Below, in pieces: positions 1-9,683 of a stretch of DNA of 64,000 bases; position 1 is the stretch's first letter; each line of letters opens with the position of its first letter. This DNA is from Gracilimonas sp040877545 (GTDB lineage Bacteria; Bacteroidota; Rhodothermia; Balneolales; Balneolaceae): assembly GCA_040877545.1 (NCBI GenBank), contig JBBDNN010000047.1, forward strand, positions 36,765 to 100,764, given 5' to 3'. Under the pieces are notes generated by a model. It was given only the letters and a program-made list of their open reading frames with translations. It did no database searches and was not told the DNA's origin. Position numbers and translations under genes: made by a program.

Positions 1-792
1 AGTGACGGATTTGATAGAAAACCCGTCCATGTAAATGCCACCAATATTAAAGAGTTTATAAAACCTCAGGGCGGAAATAGCATAAGAGAAGTTATGCAGA
101 ATAATATTGATGCTGTTCTGGAGCAGCGTGAAGCCACAGGGCAGCCAATGTTTCCGCATATCAATCATCCTAACTTTTACTGGGCAGTTACAGCCGAAGA
201 CCTCAAAGCTCTTGAAGGCGAACAGTTTTTTGAAGTATATAATGGTCACCCTGCAGTAAATAATTATGGTGATTCGTTAAGGTCCGGTACTGAACAGATG
301 TGGGATGAGGTAAACACTCATTACCTGCTTAATAATAAGTCTTTGTTATTTGGTATAGCGGTTGATGACGCTCATCGTTATCATGATCAGGATATAAATA
401 AATCTAATCCTGGCCGTGGATGGATTAATGTGAAAAGTAATAGTTTAACTGCCGATTCACTAATACATGCTATGGAACGCGGTGATTTCTATGCATCAAC
501 AGGAGTTTCATTAAATGATATCTCATTTGATGGTCGTACATTAAAAATAGAAATAGATGCTGAAGAAGACATTACTTATACTACCCAATTCATTGGCACT
601 CGAATAAATGATACGGGAGAAATGGGGGTGTTATTTAACACTACTAATGGGATATCTGTTTCCCATGAATTTACCGGAGATGAGTTATATATACGTGCTA
701 AAATCATTTCTGACAAAATTAAGGAAAATCCTTACGCCATAGGTGAAACAGAAGTAGCGTGGATACAACCCGTAGTTCAGAGTGTTTATTAA
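1..792 (+). CDS. PHP-domain protein, 3' part (5' end outside window)
   Basis: The frame is open from base 1 and gives 263 residues before TAA, so the start lies upstream of the window; the first internal ATG (94) is not the true start. Motifs typical of the metal-binding half of PHP-fold phosphoesterases are visible: PHINHPNF, a glutamate in FEVYNGHP, DDAHRYHD, then GWINVKS and YASTGV near the end of the PHP core. About 75 beta-rich residues follow the core. PHP proteins hydrolyse phosphoester bonds using a trinuclear metal site of His, Asp and Glu. The substrate cannot be read from this fragment. The N-terminal metal motif and any signal peptide are outside the window. Confidence 0.75.
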   Translation, partial: SDGFDRKPVHVNATNIKEFIKPQGGNSIREVMQNNIDAVLEQREATGQPMFPHINHPNFYWAVTAEDLKALEGEQFFEVYNGHPAVNNYGDSLRSGTEQMWDEVNTHYLLNNKSLLFGIAVDDAHRYHDQDINKSNPGRGWINVKSNSLTADSLIHAMERGDFYASTGVSLNDISFDGRTLKIEIDAEEDITYTTQFIGTRINDTGEMGVLFNTTNGISVSHEFTGDELYIRAKIISDKIKENPYAIGETEVAWIQPVVQSVY

Positions 793-1239
793 AGTTAAAT
801 CATAAAGCTATACAACATATTCTAATATTTCTGCTTATTTAATCAAAACTCTACCTTACTATTTCTGCAATATTGATTAAAACCAAATCTGAATAATGAA
901 TCACCTTAGCCTATGATGTTCCTTCATCTGGGGTGGCTGGTTTGTAGCACTTGGTACTTTTTTGGTAATACACTTCATGGCCAGTGACAGTTAAATTGGG
1001 TAGGGATTTGAAACACAATCTTGGGGGTCACAATCGCCCTTTTATAGTTGGATTAATTGCTGATCGTTTTTTAATGCTGAGCATATATTAGGCATAATAC
1101 AATTCGTTGGCACTGTACTTATTTATTGGCAAGTACACCTGAATTTTCACATTTTTGTTCAAGCTCACCTGTGCCGAATCTCTCAGCAATTGTTCGTTGG
1201 TTACCCTCAGAAAAGAAAATGCAGCCAAAACCCCCCAAA
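793..1239. other. intergenic region, no supported gene
   Basis: About 450 bases between the PHP gene and the tRNA-Phe terminator. A short open stretch near 930-990 on the plus strand encodes a hydrophobic Trp/Gly-rich peptide ending before TAA at about 990, but it has no start codon and a stop lies just upstream. It may be a decayed membrane-protein tail. Nothing else is recognisable. Confidence 0.4.
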
Positions 1240-1287
1240 AATAAAAAAAGCCTTACACTCATATAACTACATGAACTGCAAGGCTTT
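1240..1287 (-). terminator. probable intrinsic terminator of tRNA-Phe
   Basis: On the minus strand, an 8-bp stem (1280-1287 with 1247-1254) encloses a 25-nt loop and is followed by a U-rich run (1249-1240). It begins 10 nt beyond the 3' end of the tRNA. The loop is long for a classic terminator, so the call is moderate. Confidence 0.5.
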
Positions 1288-1296
1288 ACTTGAGAG

Positions 1297-1369
<73 letters not shown>

Positions 1370-1426
1370 TTATTCAAGGACGGCAAAGATAGCGGGTTTC
1401 CCATCCTTATACAATACAGAATTCAC

Positions 1427-3133
1427 TTAATCTGAAAGGTGAATATCTTTTAACCGGAGTTGAAGAGTTCGTCGTCCGTTCCAGTTATTTTCTTCCAGAA
1501 CATAGGCAACACTAAAAGGGTTTCCGTTGCGTACGGCCGGTAAATATTCGTGCATATTAAAACCGATACTGTCAAATACTCCCGAACCGTTTTGGGATAT
1601 TTTCATCTTTAGATGTCCATTTCCAACGATGGTTGGCACCCCGACCACTTTCACCCCTTCACTTACAAAAATTGGCCGCAGGTTTGCAGGGCCAAAAGGT
1701 TCGAATTGACTTAGCAGTTTCCAGAACTTCATATCTACCTCGCCAAGATCTAATTTGGTATCAATGGTTAGCTGAGGCTCGAATGAATTATCCGATAAAT
1801 CAAGGTAGGCCAATTCATTCATTCGCCTTCTGAATTCGGGCAATTTGCCTTCCGATAAAGTGAGTCCGGCTGCAAATTCATGGCCCCCAAATTGCTCGAG
1901 CAAGTCGGCACAGTTATTAATTGCATTGTAAATATTAAAACCTTTTATACTGCGTGCAGAACCTTTGATTTTGCCCTCCACATTACTGAGCATAATCGCA
2001 GGACGATGATATAAGTCTACCAGCCGGGAAGCTACAATTCCAATCACCCCAAGGTGCCAGTCTTTGCTGTACAGCACAATAGTTGCCGTCTCCTCCATAT
2101 CAAAATCTTTGTCGATCAGCTCCATGGCTTCTTCCATGGTTTTGCTGTCGGTATCTCTACGGCGAAGGTTAATAGACTCGAGTTCATATGCCCAGGCTTT
2201 AGCTTCAGCCATAGTTTCTGAAATCATCAGCTTTACCGCTGTACTTGCATCACCCATTCGTCCGGCAGCATTTATTCGCGGGCCAATGGAAAATACAATC
2301 TTGGAAGTATTCACCTCTTCCTGAGAAATATTAATAAGATCGAGAAGCGCTTTAATTCCAATCCGGGGGGTACGCTGGATCATTTGAAGGCCGGCTTTCA
2401 TAAGGATCCGGTTTTCATCAATTATAGGAACAATATCGGATGCAATAGAAATAGCAACCAGGTCAAGAAACTTAAAAGCAATGGTTTGAGGGAGTCCAAG
2501 TTTTTCAATGGTCCCTTGGATCAATTTAAAACCAACACCGGCACCTGAAAGCCCGTCGAAGGGATAATTACAATCCGGCCGTTTGGGATCGAGTACGGCA
2601 ACGGCATCGGGAATTTCAAGGCCTGCTGTATGATGATCACAAATGATGAGATCTATGCCTTTTTCCCTGGCAACGTTTGTTTCTTCAATAGCCGTGATAC
2701 CGCAATCAACAGAAACAATTAAAGTAGCCCCGATTTTTTCGGCGTATTTAATACCCGCGGGATTTATTCCATATCCTTCTTTAAAGCGGTGAGGGATGTA
2801 ATAATCAGCATTCACGCCAAATTCTTTCAAAAAAGTATAAACACAAGAAGTGGCGGTGGTGCCATCTACATCATAATCCCCGTAAACGAGAACTGTTTCA
2901 CTTTTACGTATAGCAAGGGCCAATCTTTCAGCACCTGATTCCATATCCTTCATTAAAAAAGGATCATGCAGAAGTTCTATCGTAGCCCTGAAAAAGTATT
3001 TTGCATCATCAAATGTATTTATACCGCGAATAGCCAATAAACTGGCTATTTTTTCCGGAACCCCAAGCTTTTGCTCTAACAGAGGCATCGGCTCTTTCTG
3101 TTCCGGCTGCGCGTAAACCCAGCGGAATGACAT
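1427..3133 (-). CDS. recJ: single-stranded-DNA-specific 5'-3' exonuclease RecJ
   Basis: A 568-residue protein of normal RecJ length. RecJ degrades single-stranded DNA 5' to 3' in the cytoplasm during recombinational, mismatch and base-excision repair. The DHH-phosphoesterase motifs are present: DYDVD at residues 86-90, SVDCG at 141-145 and DHH at 166-168 (metal ligands). The DHHA1 module carries GGHEFAAGL at about 416-424, and the C-terminal part is the OB-like RecJ domain. The ATG at 3131-3133 gives the usual short N-terminus. It is the first gene leftward from a divergent region shared with the leucine-dehydrogenase gene, and tRNA-Phe lies 57 bp downstream on the same strand. Confidence 0.95.
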   Translation of the reverse strand: MSFRWVYAQPEQKEPMPLLEQKLGVPEKIASLLAIRGINTFDDAKYFFRATIELLHDPFLMKDMESGAERLALAIRKSETVLVYGDYDVDGTTATSCVYTFLKEFGVNADYYIPHRFKEGYGINPAGIKYAEKIGATLIVSVDCGITAIEETNVAREKGIDLIICDHHTAGLEIPDAVAVLDPKRPDCNYPFDGLSGAGVGFKLIQGTIEKLGLPQTIAFKFLDLVAISIASDIVPIIDENRILMKAGLQMIQRTPRIGIKALLDLINISQEEVNTSKIVFSIGPRINAAGRMGDASTAVKLMISETMAEAKAWAYELESINLRRRDTDSKTMEEAMELIDKDFDMEETATIVLYSKDWHLGVIGIVASRLVDLYHRPAIMLSNVEGKIKGSARSIKGFNIYNAINNCADLLEQFGGHEFAAGLTLSEGKLPEFRRRMNELAYLDLSDNSFEPQLTIDTKLDLGEVDMKFWKLLSQFEPFGPANLRPIFVSEGVKVVGVPTIVGNGHLKMKISQNGSGVFDSIGFNMHEYLPAVRNGNPFSVAYVLEENNWNGRRTLQLRLKDIHLSD

Positions 3134-3449
3134 GATTAGTTTTCTCTTTATTTTTATTCATAGAGGTTGTGCGGCTATCAAACCGGAAAACCAACGTTTT
3201 GCACGTTCAATTACCTTAAAATACAATATAGTAGCAGAAAATCAGCATAGAGTTTTAGCTGTTTGATGAAGCCCCGAATTCTTTCTCTCCGCCTCAATTT
3301 AAAACTATAGTTTAGCCAATGCTGTTAATAATGGAGTGGTTGAAATGTAACCTGATTTAATGATTTAAAAGTTGAGAATCATGGAATAAAACAAGAGCTT
3401 TGGAAGCGGTTCCACAACAAATTTATTTACTGACCTTAATTACTAAAAA
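3134..3449. other. divergent intergenic region between recJ and leucine dehydrogenase
   Basis: This 316-bp gap must hold the promoters of both divergent genes. The only discrete element seen is a perfect 12-bp palindrome, AAACTATAGTTT, at 3302-3313, about 140 bp before the dehydrogenase start. It could be an operator, but no regulator gene is adjacent. No small gene is evident. Confidence 0.35.
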
Positions 3450-4619
3450 ATGACAGAAGCACCCACTACCAAAAAGATTAATGTGAATAAAGAAAATCCA
3501 AAATTTCCAATCTTTAATCAGCTTGCTTCTCGCGAACACGAGCAAGTTATTATATGTTCTGATCCTGCCGTGGGCCTTAAAGCCATTATTGCTATCCATG
3601 ACACCACCCTGGGCCCCGCTCTTGGCGGCACCCGGATGTGGAACTATGAATCGGAAGAAGCGGCACTGAAGGATGTCCTCCGGCTTTCCCGGGGAATGAC
3701 TTATAAATCTGCTATTTCCGGTTTGAATTTAGGCGGCGGGAAAGCAGTGATTATAGGCGATCCTCACACCCAAAAAACAGAAACCCTTTTTCGTTCTTTC
3801 GGCCGGTTTGTTGATGGATTGGGCGGTCGATATATCACCGCTGAAGACGTTGGAATGACCGAACGTGAAATGGAATGGATTTATTCGGAAACAAAATATG
3901 TAACGGGAATCCCAAAAGCTTTGGGCGGCAGCGGAAATCCCTCTCCAGTCACCGCGTATGGTGTTTACATGGGAGTGAAAGCATGTGCAAAAAAAGCCTA
4001 CAGCACAGATTCCCTGCAAGGAAAACGAATCGCATTACAAGGTGCGGGAAATGTGGCTTCTCATTTTGCCAGATACGCGGCCAAAGAGGGGGCAGAACTG
4101 TTCATTTCTGATTTATACGAGGAAAAGGCAAAGAGCCTTGCTAATGAAGTAGAAGCAGAAGTGGTAGAGGCCAATGCTATTTATGGATTGGATGTAGATA
4201 TTTTCACACCCTGTGCATTGGGAGGTGTAATTAATGATGATACCATGGATCAGTTTAAGTGTGATATAATTGCCGGTGCTGCAAATAATGTGCTGGATGA
4301 GGAAGATCGTCACGGCCAATTGTTGCTTGAAAAAGGCATTATTTATGCGCCTGATTATGTAATTAATGCCGGGGGTATAATCAACATTGCCAGCGAACTT
4401 GAAGGATATAACGAAGAAAGAGCGCTCCAAAAGGCAGGCAATATCTATAGCACTATTTTAGATATTCTCACCTATTCAGAGGATAATGACATGCCGGCAC
4501 ATAAGGCATCAAATTTACTTGCCGAAGAACGAATTGCCAAGGTAGGTAAAATCAATAATGTATATTCTTCGAAAGGAAGTATTTCCGGCCGGCTGGGAGA
4601 GATTTATAAGCGGTTTTGA
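3450..4619 (+). CDS. Glu/Leu/Phe/Val dehydrogenase, leucine-dehydrogenase type
   Basis: A 389-residue amino-acid dehydrogenase. Members of this branch oxidatively deaminate branched-chain amino acids with NAD+, giving the 2-oxo acid and ammonium. The substrate-binding region has LGGTRMW (59-65), a conserved lysine in MTYK (K86) and the catalytic Lys98 in LGGGKAV. A Rossmann domain with GAGNVAS (198-204) follows, and VINAGGI lies in the C-terminal part. The LNLGGGKAV motif favours leucine/valine dehydrogenase over glutamate dehydrogenase, and the clearly different glutamate dehydrogenase paralogue at 18196 supports this. Preference for leucine over valine is inferred. It is transcribed alone, followed 119 bp later by hslO. 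Confidence 0.88.
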   Translation: MTEAPTTKKINVNKENPKFPIFNQLASREHEQVIICSDPAVGLKAIIAIHDTTLGPALGGTRMWNYESEEAALKDVLRLSRGMTYKSAISGLNLGGGKAVIIGDPHTQKTETLFRSFGRFVDGLGGRYITAEDVGMTEREMEWIYSETKYVTGIPKALGGSGNPSPVTAYGVYMGVKACAKKAYSTDSLQGKRIALQGAGNVASHFARYAAKEGAELFISDLYEEKAKSLANEVEAEVVEANAIYGLDVDIFTPCALGGVINDDTMDQFKCDIIAGAANNVLDEEDRHGQLLLEKGIIYAPDYVINAGGIINIASELEGYNEERALQKAGNIYSTILDILTYSEDNDMPAHKASNLLAEERIAKVGKINNVYSSKGSISGRLGEIYKRF

Positions 4620-4738
4620 TCACAGATTGCCAGAAAGGCTTCGAGAGTGATACTGAATTCAGTGAAAAGGAAAATTCTCCTTATCTTAAACCCGTTATGA
4701 GATTTTTATGAGTATTTTTTAAAAATAATTGTCGAGAT

Positions 4739-5641
4739 ATGGATATTGAAGATTATAAGTTGAAAGATCGTCTGCTTAAGGGAATTACCGCCGATGGAAA
4801 CTTTAAAATATCTGTGGTAAAAACTACAGAGGTTGTTAAAACAGCAAAGGCCAATCACAATTTGTCGCTGCTTAATACGGTGATTTTAGGGCGCGCTCTC
4901 ACTGCTGTAATGCTGATGGCATCGGAGCTAAAGGGCGAAGAACGCATACAATTACGCATGGATGGAAATGGGCCCATCGGTTTTGTGGTTGCGGAGGCAA
5001 ATCAGGTTGGGGAAATTCGGGGATATGTTCAGAATCCTGAAGTAGAACTTGATTACTCTGAAGCAGGTACTGAACTGGGAGACGGTATAGGCCTGGGTAT
5101 TCTTACTTTTTCTAAAATTCTTTACAATGAGGCTGAGCCGCGGGTAAGTAAAATTCAACTTATAAAAGGTGATGTCACCAGCGATATCGCACATTATCTG
5201 GCGCAGTCGGAACAAGTTCCATCTGCTGTTTTACTGGATGTTGGAATTGATAAAGAGGGAGAGGTAACCGAAGCCGGTGGGTTATTAATTCAGAGATTAC
5301 CCGGTGCCCCGGATGGTCAAATTGATATACTACAGGAACGATTAGCTTCATTTCCTCCGCTGTCTCAAATGTTTGAAGATGATCAGTATATCGATGACAT
5401 TATGGAGAAAGCAATTTCACCCTTACAGTATAAAGAGCTGAATCGTAATCCGGTTGATTTTTTCTGCCGGTGCACTCGTAAACGATTTCTGGATGCTTTT
5501 ACCATGTTGAATTATGAAGACCTGAAAGAAATGGAGGGCGAGAGCCAGGAAGTAATTTGCCAATACTGCAATAGGAAAGAGATGATTTCCAAAGAGGAAA
5601 TCGAAAATCTGATTACTGATGCAAAAGCAAAGCTAAATTGA
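4739..5641 (+). CDS. hslO: 33-kDa redox-regulated chaperone Hsp33
   Basis: A 300-residue protein matching Hsp33 along its length. Hsp33 is a cytoplasmic holdase activated by oxidative unfolding. The C-terminal redox switch is present: CxC at Cys243/Cys245 and CxxC at Cys274/Cys277, which bind zinc when reduced and form disulfides on oxidation. The N-terminal domain carries the usual RIQLRMDGNGPIG segment and the GGLLIQRLPG motif. It is convergent with the IscA-type gene, with only 18 bp between stop codons and no obvious terminator. Confidence 0.95.
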   Translation: MDIEDYKLKDRLLKGITADGNFKISVVKTTEVVKTAKANHNLSLLNTVILGRALTAVMLMASELKGEERIQLRMDGNGPIGFVVAEANQVGEIRGYVQNPEVELDYSEAGTELGDGIGLGILTFSKILYNEAEPRVSKIQLIKGDVTSDIAHYLAQSEQVPSAVLLDVGIDKEGEVTEAGGLLIQRLPGAPDGQIDILQERLASFPPLSQMFEDDQYIDDIMEKAISPLQYKELNRNPVDFFCRCTRKRFLDAFTMLNYEDLKEMEGESQEVICQYCNRKEMISKEEIENLITDAKAKLN

Positions 5642-5659
5642 CAATTTTTTATCGGTAGG

Positions 5660-6088
5660 TTAAATCGCGAAAGAAGTTCCGCAGCCGCAATTTTCAACCG
5701 CGTTGGGATTTTCGAAGGTAAAGCCGCGGGCATCTAATCCATCGGGATAATCAATTTCAATTCCTTCCAGGTACATGAGGTGTTTGGGAGCTACGATCAC
5801 TTCAACCCCAAAATTTTCGAATATTTTATCTTCTTCTGTGCGATGGTCTAAGCCCAGCTTATAACTTAGCCCCGAACATCCACCGCCGTCCACTGCTACG
5901 CGAAGGTAGAGGTTCTCATCCAGGCCTTCCTGCTCTTTTATCTTTTGCACCTGTTTTGCAGCCCTGGCTGTTAAACGAACGGGTTCACCGGTAAGCTCTT
6001 TTTCTTCCTGGGGTGAAGTTTTTTCCTCTTCCTCAACATCTATTAGTGAGGAAATAACATCATCTAAACTGTCTTCTTGAACACTCAT
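5660..6088 (-). CDS. HesB/IscA-family iron-sulfur cluster assembly protein
   Basis: A 142-residue A-type carrier. These proteins bind Fe-S clusters or iron and deliver them to apo-enzymes. The three conserved cysteines are present: Cys71 in GGGCSGL and Cys134/Cys136 in NCGCGTSF. The core begins at about residue 37. The first 36 residues are an acidic Glu/Asp-rich extension not needed for the fold; no convincing internal start removes it, so it is probably real. Lipoyl synthase, an Fe-S enzyme, is encoded in the same minus-strand run. Assignment as ErpA, IscA or SufA cannot be decided from sequence alone. Confidence 0.88.
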   Translation of the reverse strand: MSVQEDSLDDVISSLIDVEEEEKTSPQEEKELTGEPVRLTARAAKQVQKIKEQEGLDENLYLRVAVDGGGCSGLSYKLGLDHRTEEDKIFENFGVEVIVAPKHLMYLEGIEIDYPDGLDARGFTFENPNAVENCGCGTSFAI

Positions 6089-6119
6089 TTTTTATCTCTT
6101 TATTTAGAACGAGTCAAAA

Positions 6120-6827
6120 CTACGAACTTTTATGGGAAAATGTGTAATGTGCTACGCCATCTTTTTCAAACAAATCCAAAATGCCGGCACTCACAAGGTT
6201 TACCAATATTTTTGCGGCTCTATAACTGGTGACGTTTATAAGTAAAGATAAACGCTCTACGGTGATATCACCATACTCTTTTAGAAAGCGGAATAATTGC
6301 TGTTCTCTTTCCCCATATTGAAAAGTGACGCCTTCTTCCGAATAATTCTGCTTTAGCACTTCTATATATTCATCACTGGCAACTACACTTTCATCTTTAC
6401 TGCGGATGTATACCAGCCGAACTTCTTTGCCTTTTACAAACACCGGTTTTTCTTTTGCTTCAGGTACTTTTACAATCAAAATATCGCGATCGCCCATATG
6501 TACCGTCTCAATTTTGATAGGAACTATGGGTATACATTCCTCTTTGGCCGCTTGATTCAATAAAAATTCTTCCTCGTAATACCCTTCAACACCCAACATA
6601 TCGCCATTGTCTTCCACTCCGATTAATAAAGTGCCTCCTTTGGTATTTGCAAAGGCGGCTATTTCACGGGCAATCTTTTCCGGAGATGAGACACTGTGTT
6701 TGAATTCAAGGAAACTGCTTTCTCCTGTTTGGATAAGGTTCTTCAAATCCTGTTGATTCATCTTTGATACTTTAATGGTATCAGTATACTGTAAATAAAA
6801 TTCTAGCTCGTTTTTCATGTCGTGCAA
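6120..6827 (-). CDS. AlbA_2 (Schlafen-type) putative DNA-binding regulator
   Basis: A 235-residue soluble protein. Residues about 34-150 form an AlbA_2/divergent AAA-4 domain, recognisable from ESSFLEFKHS, a conserved AAFANTKGG segment and LLIGVEDNG. The remaining ~70 residues look like a winged helix (RLSLLINVTSYRAAKILVNLVSAG). Such proteins are usually called transcriptional regulators or nucleic-acid-binding proteins without defined targets. Met23 is an alternative start that still retains the whole domain. It lies 31 bp upstream of the IscA-type gene and 143 bp after gpsA. The molecular role is unknown. Confidence 0.75.
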   Translation of the reverse strand: MHDMKNELEFYLQYTDTIKVSKMNQQDLKNLIQTGESSFLEFKHSVSSPEKIAREIAAFANTKGGTLLIGVEDNGDMLGVEGYYEEEFLLNQAAKEECIPIVPIKIETVHMGDRDILIVKVPEAKEKPVFVKGKEVRLVYIRSKDESVVASDEYIEVLKQNYSEEGVTFQYGEREQQLFRFLKEYGDITVERLSLLINVTSYRAAKILVNLVSAGILDLFEKDGVAHYTFSHKSS

Positions 6828-6970
6828 ATTTGGTTTACGAGTTGTGGAATTCGGGGTACACTTTTGGTAATACGCTTACGGATTTCAGATTCAGAATTTA
6901 GCATCAGGAAAAAATATCCTGAGAGTTTTGCTACTCACTTCCAGCAACACCTAACCGAGTTCCGCAACCA

Positions 6971-7987
6971 CTACATTACGATCTCATCTTTGGGATCGCG
7001 TGTCATCAGTTCATACAACGCATCTTTGGGATCAACATTTTCGAACAATACGCTATAAATAGCGTGTGTGATTGGCATTTCCACATTATTTTTTAGAGAC
7101 CAATCACGTACCGATTTCGTGGTTTTAACACCTTCAGCAACCATATTCATACTTTTTATAATATCGTCGAGTTTCTCTCCTTTGCCAATTCGATATCCCA
7201 CAAAGCGGTTCCGGCTGTGCGTACTTGTACAGGTTACAATTAAATCTCCCATCCCTGTAAGGCCGGAAAAAGTGTCGGAATGGGCTCCCATCATTAACCC
7301 CATCCTTTTCATTTCGTGAAGTCCGCGGGTTATCAATGCTGCTTTTGAATTATCGCCAAGCTCAGCGCCGTCAATAATACCGGCGGCAATCGCCATAATA
7401 TTTTTTACCGAGCCGCCGATTTCCACACCAATTACATCATTATTTATATATACACGAAACATCGGCGTTAAAAATGTTTCCTGTATAATTCGGGCAGTTC
7501 GGGTTGAGTAAGCAGAAGCCACGACAGTAGTTGGTTTTAATTTGCTAACCTCTTCGGCATGGCTGGGTCCATATAAAACACCAATGTTATCCTCGAACGT
7601 TTTTCCCTTCATCACTTCAACCAACACCTGAGACATAGTTTCGAAAGTATCATTTTCAATTCCTTTAGAAACAGTAACTAAAATTTCATTTCCGTTAAGG
7701 GATTTTTTTATTTTTTCCGCAACTTTACGAAGCGTATGTGAAGGTGTGGCAAAAACCACCATATCCTGACCTTGCAGGCATTGTTCCAAGTTGTTATAGG
7801 CTTTTATTGACCTGGGAAGTTGTACGTCAGAAAGATAAGCTGGATTTATTTGTGTCTTGTTTATCTGCTCAGCAATCTCTTTTTCACGAGCCCATATTTG
7901 AACATTATTTCCCGCTGTATCCAGTACCAGTGCCAGGGCCGTTCCAAAGCTGCCAGCTCCTACAATAGTCACATTTCTTTTAGTCAT
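6971..7987 (-). CDS. gpsA: glycerol-3-phosphate dehydrogenase [NAD(P)+]
   Basis: A 338-residue cytoplasmic enzyme that reduces dihydroxyacetone phosphate to sn-glycerol-3-phosphate, the backbone for phospholipids. The dinucleotide-binding motif GAGSFGTA is at residues 10-17, VSKGIE at about 107-112, the catalytic lysine in GGSVKN (K195), and the substrate-binding NSKAALITRG segment follows. Its ATG overlaps the plsY stop codon (ATGA, 7984-7987), so the enzyme making glycerol-3-phosphate and the one acylating it are translationally coupled. A weak 6-bp hairpin at 6904-6922 lies beyond the stop. Confidence 0.97.
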   Translation of the reverse strand: MTKRNVTIVGAGSFGTALALVLDTAGNNVQIWAREKEIAEQINKTQINPAYLSDVQLPRSIKAYNNLEQCLQGQDMVVFATPSHTLRKVAEKIKKSLNGNEILVTVSKGIENDTFETMSQVLVEVMKGKTFEDNIGVLYGPSHAEEVSKLKPTTVVASAYSTRTARIIQETFLTPMFRVYINNDVIGVEIGGSVKNIMAIAAGIIDGAELGDNSKAALITRGLHEMKRMGLMMGAHSDTFSGLTGMGDLIVTCTSTHSRNRFVGYRIGKGEKLDDIIKSMNMVAEGVKTTKSVRDWSLKNNVEMPITHAIYSVLFENVDPKDALYELMTRDPKDEIVM

Positions 7988-8685
7988 GACTTGGCTCCTG
8001 CTTCTAAGTCTTCTTCCAAATTCTTTTTACTATAGATGTCCACTTTACTTTCACTCCCATCAATCAATCTTCGAATGTTGGATTTATGTTTGTAAATAAT
8101 ACCGGCTGCCACCAAACTTGCAAAAATTATAATACTGCCATCCACAAAATATCCAAAGCCATATCTCAAAAGTAACAGGCTAATTGGATAGATAAAGCTG
8201 GCTGTGATGGAAGCAAGCGATACAAATCGCGTGGTTAGCACAATCAGTATAAAAATACCAAACGAAATACTGATGGAAATCGGTTCGATTCCAAATAACA
8301 TTCCACAAGCGGTGGCCGCGCCTTTACCGCCTTTGAAGCTCGCAAATATTGGAAACATGTGACCAACTACGGCCATTAAACCACAGGTAATCATTAAAAA
8401 AGCGTCAGCTTCCCAACCGGGAGGTGCCATGGGGCCGTTGCCTACATTCAGGTCGAAAGCCAGCCGGCTCACCCAAAAAGAGGCGGCAAAACCCTTCAGT
8501 AAATCCAGTATAAAAACACTCACCCCGGCTTTCCATCCTAATACACGGAAGGTATTAGTAGTGCCGGCATTTCCACTTCCATGCTCTCGGATGTCGATAC
8601 TCTTTACCACTTTGCCCACCCACAATGAGGATGGGATAGACCCTAACAGGTAACTGATGAATAAAACAATCAGAAGTGAAACCAT
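7984..8685 (-). CDS. plsY: acyl-phosphate:glycerol-3-phosphate acyltransferase PlsY
   Basis: A 233-residue integral inner-membrane enzyme, slightly longer than typical PlsY (~200). It transfers an acyl group from acyl-phosphate to position 1 of glycerol-3-phosphate, the first committed phospholipid step. Conserved loops are visible: GSIPSSLWVGK near the N-terminus, SGNAGTTNTFRVLG (motif 1) and FKGGKGAATACG (motif 2). About six hydrophobic segments span the protein. A short insertion between helices two and three (around NGPMAPPGW) and a charged C-terminal tail of about 30 residues account for the extra length. It is coupled to gpsA by a 4-bp overlap. Confidence 0.95.
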   Translation of the reverse strand: MVSLLIVLFISYLLGSIPSSLWVGKVVKSIDIREHGSGNAGTTNTFRVLGWKAGVSVFILDLLKGFAASFWVSRLAFDLNVGNGPMAPPGWEADAFLMITCGLMAVVGHMFPIFASFKGGKGAATACGMLFGIEPISISISFGIFILIVLTTRFVSLASITASFIYPISLLLLRYGFGYFVDGSIIIFASLVAAGIIYKHKSNIRRLIDGSESKVDIYSKKNLEEDLEAGAKS

Positions 8686-8738
8686 AAATTATTTTTTTTC
8701 CTTAACCCCAATTAAAAAAAAGAGAAAACCCTTACAAA

Positions 8739-9614
8739 TTATACGTGGCGTTCTGCGTGATAAGATGATCTTACAAGCGGCCCGCTTTCAACATGTTCTA
8801 ACCCTAAATTTTCTCCGATCTCTTTATATTCTGCAAACTGATCCGGATGGACCCAATCCATAACCGGATGATGCATTTTTGTTGGCTGCATATATTGCCC
8901 GATGGTGAGAACATCTACACCATGATCTACGCAATCTTGCATCAGTTCAATAACTTCGTCCCGTTTTTCACCCAAGCCTACCATAATTCCGGTTTTGGTG
9001 CGAAGTCCTGCACTTTTTGTTCGTTGAAGCAGTTCCAGCGAACGCTCATAACGAGCCTGAGGACGAACCCTGCGATACTGCCGGGGAACCGTCTCCAGGT
9101 TATGGCTCAATACATCTGGCGGAGTATCAATTACGTTTTGAAGTGCATCCCATTCCCCACGGAAATCGGGAATCAGGGACTCAATCGTCACCCCGTCTAT
9201 TGTTTTGCGAAGCTCGCGATGGCATTCAGCAAAAATAGGAGCACCGCCGTCTTTTCGTTCGTCCCTGTTTACCGACGTCAGTACCACGTGTTTTAATTTC
9301 ATTTTGAAAGCGGCATCTGCTACCCGCCGGGGTTCATCCCAGTCGAGGCCTTGTGGAGGCCGGCCGGTTTTGATTGCACAAAAAGCACATGAGCGTGTAC
9401 AAACATCACCCAGAATCATAAAAGTAGCGGTTCCGGCGCCCCAGCATTCGCCCATATTCGGGCAACGGGCTTCCGAACAAACCGTATTCAGGTTATTATC
9501 CCTGATGGTATCTGCCACTTCTTTAAATTTCTCTCCTGAAGGAAGTTTGACCCTTAGCCAATCAGGCCTGCGCTGCGTGTTTTGCTTTTCTACTACCTGA
9601 AGTTCTTTAATCAT
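8739..9614 (-). CDS. lipA: lipoyl synthase (radical SAM)
   Basis: A 291-residue radical-SAM enzyme that inserts two sulfurs into protein-bound octanoyl groups. Both 4Fe-4S cluster motifs are intact: auxiliary-cluster cysteines 46, 51 and 57 (CSEARCPNMGEC) and radical-SAM cysteines 72, 76 and 79 (CTRSCAFC). The C-terminal RSSYHA holds the conserved serine that caps the auxiliary cluster. It lies 69 bp downstream of lipB, the preceding pathway step. The substrate side is nearby too: lpdA, a lipoyl-dependent-complex subunit, is 2.6 kb upstream. Confidence 0.97.
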   Translation of the reverse strand: MIKELQVVEKQNTQRRPDWLRVKLPSGEKFKEVADTIRDNNLNTVCSEARCPNMGECWGAGTATFMILGDVCTRSCAFCAIKTGRPPQGLDWDEPRRVADAAFKMKLKHVVLTSVNRDERKDGGAPIFAECHRELRKTIDGVTIESLIPDFRGEWDALQNVIDTPPDVLSHNLETVPRQYRRVRPQARYERSLELLQRTKSAGLRTKTGIMVGLGEKRDEVIELMQDCVDHGVDVLTIGQYMQPTKMHHPVMDWVHPDQFAEYKEIGENLGLEHVESGPLVRSSYHAERHV

Positions 9615-9683
9615 TGTTGAAATCCTTTCCCTAAAAATAGCTCATTTCATCTAATGGCCAAGGCCAAAAATCATCGCCTTAAT

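Noticed and set aside
925..991. A hydrophobic Trp/Gly-rich peptide frame after the PHP gene
   Set aside because: No start codon and a stop just upstream; too short to claim as a gene or a specific relic.
3302..3313. Palindrome AAACTATAGTTT as a defined operator
   Set aside because: A single 12-bp A/T-rich palindrome without a neighbouring regulator is weak evidence; kept only as a note in the intergenic entry.
8847..9600. Several 80-150-codon plus-strand frames opposite lipA
   Set aside because: All are shadows of lipA, whose cysteine motifs are intact.
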